Assembly: GCF_010550695.1 (NCBI RefSeq)
Contig: NZ_JAAGOB010000002.1
Location: 496,001 to 560,000, forward strand
DNA length: 64,000 nucleotides
Direction of reading: 5' to 3'
DNA from: Phytoactinopolyspora alkaliphila
GTDB taxonomy: Bacteria; Actinomycetota; Actinomycetes; Jiangellales; Jiangellaceae
Positions within the stretch are counted from its first letter, which is position 1; every line of letters starts with the position of its first letter. The notes under the pieces are model-generated. The model was not told the origin of the DNA. It searched no databases and was given only the letters and a program-made list of their open reading frames with translations. Below, piece by piece: positions 60,792 through 64,000 of the stretch. The position numbers were made by a program, and so were the translations under genes.

Positions 60792-63700
60792 TCAGTTCGG
60801 CGTGGTCGCGTCTGAGACGTAACGTCGCGCCATGGTCTCCATCTGCTCGATCACGAGCTTGATGGCCTCGGGCTGCTTGTCCGGCGGATACTTGTACTTC
60901 ACCAGCAGCCGTTTGATTGAGGACCGCAGCTTAGCTCGCACATCGTCACGGACGGTCCAGTCGGTTTTTACGTCCCGGCGCATGACCGCCACCAGCTCAC
61001 GGGCGATTTGGGCCAACACGTCCTCGCCTTGGAGCTCGACGGCCGAGTCGTTGGTGCTCACCGCGTCGTAGAACGCCAGCTCGTCCAACGACAACGGCGG
61101 CGTGAAATGTTCGCCTCGGTTTCCCTCGGCGGCGACCTCCTTCGCCATCTCGATAAGCTCGGCGATCACCTCCGCCGAGGTGAGCTGCTGGTTGGTGTAC
61201 TTGCGCATTAGTTCAGCGATCCGCTCGGAGAATGCCCGCTGACGCACGAGGTTGTTACGCGTTGCCTTCCCGGCCTCCTCCATAAGCAAAGCACGTAAGG
61301 CTTCGATAGCCAGGTGGGGGTTGGAGGCGGCTTGGGCCTTCGCCTGGAATCCAGGTCCGAGATCGGACAGCGACGGCTTGGGCATCCCCGCCGCCTCGTA
61401 GATGTCGACGACCTCGCCTGATGTGGTGGATGTGGCCACGAGCGCGGAGAGCATACGCTGGATCTCCTCGGGGACCGGTCTGCCCTCGGCCTGGCGCTCC
61501 TGGGCGTCGAACTTGCCCATCCACACGCGGACCTCTTCGTAGAACCTGGCTGTGACGCGGAGTGCCTGCACGTCCGGACTGCCGGAGCACAATGCCCACG
61601 CGCGAGCGAGCTGGTTCGCGAGCTTTCGGAAGCGGGCGGCGAGCGTCTCCTCACCCTCAGGCACCTGGTTACCTGGGGTGGCCGGGGAGCGCAGGTAATT
61701 GGTCAACCCGTAAGCTGCCCTGACCCAGCTCTTCGACCCGCCATCGAGCTTCGACTTCCACGGGAAGCCGGTACATAGCTCGTCGAGGGAGCCGATGAGC
61801 TGGGTAGTAAGCGCGACGGCCTCGTCGATGTCCTTGCCAACCGGCTTCTTTGCCTGATCAGTGTCTGTGTACTCGGCGAGCGCCGTGTTGAGGTTCTCCG
61901 CCAGTGGCGCATACGCGACGAGCAGTCCCTCTGGTTTACCGCGGAAGGTGCGGTTCACCCTGGCAAGAGTCTGCATCAGCAGCGCTCCCTTGAGCGGCCG
62001 GTCAAGGTAGAGCGTGTGCAGGGGCGGCGCGTCGAAGCCGGTCAGCATCATGTCTTTGACGATGACGATCTGCAGTTCGTCGTCGGGATCACGTAGCCGT
62101 TTCTGGATGACCTTGTTCTGCCCGTCGCGGCGGACATGGTCAGATACAGGCGGCTTGTCCTGCGCTGAGCCGGAGTAAACAACCTTGATCACGCCTTTGT
62201 CGTCGGCCTTGTTGTGCCAGCTGGGACGCAGTTTGACGATCTCGTCGTACAGGTGAGCACATATCTCGCGCGTCGCACCGACGATAAATGCCTTGCCGGG
62301 CGAGGAGATGAACTTCCGCATCTCCTCCGACCGAGTTTCCCAATGCCGGACGATGTCGGCGGCCAACGCCTCGAGCCGTGCCGGGGCGCCGTACACCGCG
62401 TTGATCACGGCGACCGACCTCTCGATTCGTGCACGCTCGACGTCGTCGAGCCCGACGGTAGCCTCGTCGGCGGCGTGGTCGAGGTCTTCCTCGCTCACGT
62501 CCCGGACCCGAGCGACCTTGATCAGGCGCGGCTCGAAGTACACCCGCACTGTGGCCCCGTCGTCGACAGCACGGGTCAGGTCGTAGATGTCGATGTAGTC
62601 GCCGAACACTTCGCGGGTGTTGCGGTCCTCGAACGAGATGGGCGTGCCTGTGAAGGCGATCAGCGCCGCGTTCGGGAGCGCATCCCGCAAGTGGCGGGCA
62701 TAGCCGTCGAGATCATCGTAATGACTGCGGTGCGCCTCATCGGCAATGACGATGATGTTGCGACGCTCCGACAGCAGCGGGTGATCCAGACCTGCATCCT
62801 TCTCGGCCTTGCTGAGCCCGAACTTCTGCAGCGTGGTGAAGTAGATGCCTCCGGTGGCGCGGTTAACCAGCTCGTCGCGAAGCTGCGCACGAGTCGTTGC
62901 TTTGACAGGTGTCTCGGTCAGCAAGCGCGAGCGGTTGAACGTCTCGAAGAGTTGCCCGTCGAGTTCCTTGCGGTCAGTGACCACAATGATGGTGGGGTTT
63001 TTCAGCTTAGGCTGGGTGCCCACCAGGTGAGCGTAGAGTTCCATCTCCATCGACTTGCCCGACCCCTGTGTGTGCCAGACCACGCCGGCCTTGCCATTGC
63101 TTTCGACAGCCGTGACGGTCGAGCCGACCGCCTTGGTGACGGCGAAGTACTGATGCGGCTTGGCGATCCGCTTCACATAGCCCTCAGCGCCACCGTCGAA
63201 GGCGGTGAAGTTGCGCTGCAGTTGTAAGAACCGCTCGGGGTTGAAGACGCCCTCGATGAGGAACTCGAGCTCGGTGCCGAGATGCACATCGTCCATCACT
63301 TCGCCGAGCTTCACGGGCTTGCCGTCGTCGTCGACATTCCATGGCGAGTAGTGGTTCAGCTGTGTGAACGGCGTGCCATAACGGGCGATGATGCCGTCAC
63401 TGATCACAGTGACGACGGCGAACCGGAATGCCATCGGGAACTCGCGCAGGTATGTCCCAAGCTGCGCGTGCGCAGAAGCGATGTCGGCCTTGGCCACTCC
63501 TGCCTGCTTAAGCTCGAATATCGCGACCGGCATACCGTTGAGATAGACCACCACATCAAACCGCCGCTCGGCCTCGGGAGACCGAACGATGACCTGATTG
63601 ACGGCCAGCATCTCGTTGTCACTGACCCGGTGACTGACCAGCCGGATCGTAGGGTTCTGCTCGACACCATCTGAGTCGACGTAGCTGATCCCGCGGTAGC

Positions 63701-63992
63701 CCTTCACGCAGATCTCGTGTATACGGAAATTCTCCGCGATTGGATCCTGCGAGGTTGGCTGGATGATCTCGGCCAGCGCTTGCTCCAGGTACTCCGCAGG
63801 CACCTGTGGGTTTAGCTCGCGCATCTTGGTGAGCATCCGGCCCGGGAGGACGATGTCCGCCCACGATGTGCGGCCGTTGTCAGTGCCTGGTGCGATCGCG
63901 GTGCCCGGGAGGTGCTGCCATTCCTGTTCGGCGAGCGTATCGAGGGCGATGTGTTCCCAATCGTCTTCGCTGAACCCCGGCTTCGTGGCCAT
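60792..63992 (-). CDS. hsdR: Type I restriction endonuclease, HsdR subunit
   Basis: 1066 aa, complete; ATG 63992 lies 8 bp from the window edge. The N-terminal nuclease has RFDVVVYLNG (D146) and FELKQ (E160, K162). The helicase has Walker A HTQGSGKS at about 308-314, DEAH box IADEAHRSHYDD at about 418-421, and AFTGTPIS. HsdR translocates and cuts unmodified DNA, but needs HsdM and HsdS, which must lie upstream, beyond 64000, or elsewhere. Confidence 0.95.
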   Translation of the reverse strand: MATKPGFSEDDWEHIALDTLAEQEWQHLPGTAIAPGTDNGRTSWADIVLPGRMLTKMRELNPQVPAEYLEQALAEIIQPTSQDPIAENFRIHEICVKGYRGISYVDSDGVEQNPTIRLVSHRVSDNEMLAVNQVIVRSPEAERRFDVVVYLNGMPVAIFELKQAGVAKADIASAHAQLGTYLREFPMAFRFAVVTVISDGIIARYGTPFTQLNHYSPWNVDDDGKPVKLGEVMDDVHLGTELEFLIEGVFNPERFLQLQRNFTAFDGGAEGYVKRIAKPHQYFAVTKAVGSTVTAVESNGKAGVVWHTQGSGKSMEMELYAHLVGTQPKLKNPTIIVVTDRKELDGQLFETFNRSRLLTETPVKATTRAQLRDELVNRATGGIYFTTLQKFGLSKAEKDAGLDHPLLSERRNIIVIADEAHRSHYDDLDGYARHLRDALPNAALIAFTGTPISFEDRNTREVFGDYIDIYDLTRAVDDGATVRVYFEPRLIKVARVRDVSEEDLDHAADEATVGLDDVERARIERSVAVINAVYGAPARLEALAADIVRHWETRSEEMRKFISSPGKAFIVGATREICAHLYDEIVKLRPSWHNKADDKGVIKVVYSGSAQDKPPVSDHVRRDGQNKVIQKRLRDPDDELQIVIVKDMMLTGFDAPPLHTLYLDRPLKGALLMQTLARVNRTFRGKPEGLLVAYAPLAENLNTALAEYTDTDQAKKPVGKDIDEAVALTTQLIGSLDELCTGFPWKSKLDGGSKSWVRAAYGLTNYLRSPATPGNQVPEGEETLAARFRKLANQLARAWALCSGSPDVQALRVTARFYEEVRVWMGKFDAQERQAEGRPVPEEIQRMLSALVATSTTSGEVVDIYEAAGMPKPSLSDLGPGFQAKAQAASNPHLAIEALRALLMEEAGKATRNNLVRQRAFSERIAELMRKYTNQQLTSAEVIAELIEMAKEVAAEGNRGEHFTPPLSLDELAFYDAVSTNDSAVELQGEDVLAQIARELVAVMRRDVKTDWTVRDDVRAKLRSSIKRLLVKYKYPPDKQPEAIKLVIEQMETMARRYVSDATTPN

Positions 63993-64000
63993 TACACGAC

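Overview
The window looks like chromosomal DNA of a high-GC actinobacterium. It carries several LLM and PPOX-type enzymes of families that use deazaflavin F420, many GTG and TTG starts, Tat and lipobox secretion signals, and families common in that phylum (WYL, PucR, DUF2277, plasmid pRiA4b ORF-3, CHRD). I cannot assign a genus. I saw no rRNA, tRNA, CRISPR array or intact transposase.

Layout. (1) 0-19.4 kb is a mosaic of single genes and short units: a cut M28-like peptidase, a Fic C-terminal remnant, succinate-semialdehyde dehydrogenase, OsmC, a Gfo/Idh oxidoreductase, a WYL protein without its HTH, a translationally coupled lipoprotein and secreted protein, a VOC/TetR divergon with two matching operators, CHRD, MOSC, cupin and PPOX genes, a Tat-exported BNR-repeat (sialidase-like) hydrolase behind a 22-bp palindrome, a pRiA4b ORF-3 protein and a membrane protein. 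(2) 19.6-26.8 kb is a minus-strand catabolic operon (NCS1 permease, LLM flavoenzyme, M24 peptidase-like hydrolase, zinc-ribbon PLP lyase, second LLM enzyme) read away from a divergent PucR regulator. (3) 26.9-49.7 kb is a large uptake and catabolism locus: two Opp/Dpp-type ABC importers with three binding proteins, a class III aminotransferase, an AstE-like deacylase, a PLP lyase, an M81 protein, two SDR-type oxidoreductases, a GH20 hexosaminidase and an IclR regulator. Many junctions are ATGA overlaps. (4) 49.8-64 kb is an accessory and defence region: AbiEii and DUF4352 remnants, an ArsR-SRPBCC-RibD-like operon, an intact Fic protein, an alpha/beta hydrolase, McrBC, a NucS-like nuclease, a small membrane protein and a type I restriction HsdR whose partners would lie beyond the right edge.

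How the genes work together. Regions 2 and 3 each pair a transporter with hydrolases, PLP enzymes and redox enzymes next to a likely pathway regulator, so each probably imports and breaks down one class of nitrogenous compound. In region 3 GH20 and the Opp-type importers point to an amino-sugar or peptide-like conjugate. The substrates are not identifiable from sequence.

Most notable: an alcohol dehydrogenase in the transporter operon that has lost its whole NAD-binding domain in frame; two sets of 23-bp-period repeats bracketing 5.4 kb of the accessory region; a strong inverted repeat abutting the fic ribosome binding site; a CsoR-like palindrome with no copper genes beside it; and a nuclease plus membrane-protein pair beside McrBC.
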